From Otis tarda (taxonomy: Eukaryota; Chordata; Aves; Otidiformes; Otididae): a DNA stretch of 64,000 nucleotides. Below are positions 62,612-64,000 of the stretch, in pieces; position 1 is the first letter of the stretch; the number at the start of each line of letters is the position of its first letter. The stretch is taken from positions 21,801,115 to 21,865,114 of the forward strand of contig CM048556.1 of assembly GCA_026413225.1 (NCBI GenBank), written 5' to 3'. Both the position numbers and the translations under genes were made by a program. Below the pieces are notes generated by a model, which was not told the DNA's origin, did no database searches, and was given only the letters and a program-made list of their open reading frames with translations.

Positions 62612-64000
62612 GCACTGTTAGGGGAAGAGCTATTTAATTAAAAGACATTAAAATGCAGAGCCACATTTCGTAGCGGCAGTCGCCATCTCTGCTGGCGTTG
62701 GCGGAGGGGAAAGAAGGGGAAAAAAATTGCTTTTGGCTGAAATCTTTTAGCTTTTCAGCATTTGATTTTCGTTCACCGTTTGGCATTGTTCTTGCCTGCT
62801 CAGCTCATCACCGTGGCCGTGCAGAGCAGGTACTTCAGCCCTTGCACCCCGTGCAGGGTCGCGGACTCCGCAGGGGCAAAATCCTACAGAGGCAAGCCAA
62901 GAAAGCAGCAGATCCACTCAACTCAAGAAAAAATCCAAAAGCGAGAAGAGCCACGTTAACCACCGCTGGGCCTCAGCTTACCAGAAGCTCTCCTTGCGTT
63001 TCTCATCCCAAAATTCGAGGCAGTGTTACTCCAGGAAGATGCTTTGCTGAGGAGAAGGCAGAAAGCCCCGCTCACCCCGTGCGTTCCCCAGGATTATTTA
63101 AAGAGCAATCCTGAGTCACGGAGCAGCGATGCTGCCTGCGCAAGGGCCAAAGCCCGGCTCCCAGCCTGGCCCGGGGGAAAAGGGGAGAAGAAATTTGTCA
63201 CCGGTTTCAAGACATCGCCACGCACCAGCCAACAGCATCGCCTGCCCGGGGATTTAGGAAAAGCCCCACTTTTTGGGTAAAATAACTTAAGCACACAGAA
63301 GGGAAAGCCCCAGCTCAAATCTAGTTTAACAGACGGTCAACAATACTTCAGGGAGAATTCACCAAAGCCCACAGATTGACTGAAACCAAAGCTTAAAAAA
63401 AAGAAATCACAACGGACAAGCGTGACAAAGCAGTAGGAAAACAAAGACGTCTCAGCGGTGTCCGCGAGGAGCGAGCGCGTGTACGGCGACGGAGCGGCTG
63501 CGGGTCTCAGCTGGCCCCGGCGGCGAAGCGGGACAGGACGTGAGGGGAGGACAGGAGGCGCGAGGGGGGCTCCTCGCGTGGCGCGGGCGGCAGCAGCAGT
63601 CATTGCCTTTCCTCCGCGGGAAGGGTGAACCGCACCGCTCGGAAAGACAAGGCGCAGAGTGAAAGAACAGTCCATAGAATTTCCCCCGTGAATATAAAAT
63701 GCAAAACTATACAAAAATAGATAAAATTGACCATTTTCTCACGTGTATAAAAACAAAGGAACAAACAAACAACTCCCGCAGTCCCCAACGCAATACAGTT
63801 ACTTGGTACGCTGACCCAAACGGCGGCTTCACCACAAACCAACAGCCAAAATTAATCGCATCCAGGTGAGCTTCCCCTAACGTCTTGGCAAGGCAATCTG
63901 CTCTTCCTGACCTATTTCTGGTTCAGAAGCCCTTTTTCACTCTCCAATTTGAGTTCCTCAGGTAAGGCGGTGTTTGACTAACGGTTGGATCCAGATCAGG

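Larger units (their letters stand above)
62110..64000 (-). other. Possible 3' UTR of another minus-strand gene (coding part beyond the right edge)
   Basis: On the minus strand the sequence is A/T-rich at 63640-63780 (for example TTTTGTATAGTTTTGC and TTTTATACACGTG) and again at 62100-62260, and ends at a plausible poly(A) site. GC-rich stretches lie between. No open reading frame is convincing in any frame, so if a gene is present only non-coding exon is in view. The alternative is an unusually AT-rich intergenic block. Confidence 0.3.

Overview
The window looks like nuclear DNA of a bird. The evidence is a 3' fragment of a CR1-type LINE, two kinds of solo LTR that I recognise from memory as avian endogenous-retrovirus LTR types, very CpG-rich unique sequence, many long A/T homopolymer runs, and one long open exon bounded by textbook splice sites. 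Nothing points to a prokaryote: there are no operons, no dense ORF packing, no CRISPR array, and the other long ORFs look like by-products of GC-rich, stop-poor sequence.

The main gene is on the minus strand. A 2.46-kb exon (29791-32253 coding, acceptor after 32322, donor at 29790) encodes 821 residues of a low-complexity, Ser- and acid-rich protein. It has a basic N-terminal cluster and a near-perfect 113-residue tandem duplication near its C-terminal end. The sequence reads like the large N-terminal exon of a signalling protein. My best guess is the long isoform of an ASEF-type RhoGEF (SPATA13, less likely ARHGEF4), but this rests on memory and is not proven. The catalytic SH3-DH-PH part is not in the window. 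A short downstream exon is possible at 19304-19413 and a non-coding first exon is possible at about 49588-49750, inside the strongest CpG island (about 47950-50370). If these belong together, the gene crosses the window from right to left and continues past the left edge.

Layout by region. 1-1117: LTR(-), CR1(-), then a deleted LTR(+) with an exact 5-bp target duplication. 1118-19303: no recognisable gene, probably intron. 19304-19413: candidate exon in CpG-rich DNA. 19414-29790: probable intron, with an unclassified interspersed repeat at about 22530. 29791-32321: the large exon. 33092-33738: ERVL-like LTR(-), whose sense direction points at the exon 0.8 kb away. 33739-49587: CpG-rich non-coding sequence with an ERVL-like LTR(+) at 46878-47505. 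49588-50400: CpG island and possible promoter. 50400-62100: non-coding, with a second copy of the 22.5-kb repeat at about 57705. 62110-64000: AT-rich sequence resembling the 3' UTR of another minus-strand gene lying beyond the right edge, with a poly(A) signal at 62135-62140.

I found no clear sign of a new molecular system. The most notable items are the intra-exon duplication, the very short upstream ORFs before the main start, the LTR aimed at the exon, the candidate small exon, the A/T homopolymer palindrome with opposed G-quadruplex motifs in the CpG island, and the strong strand bias of long poly-A runs.
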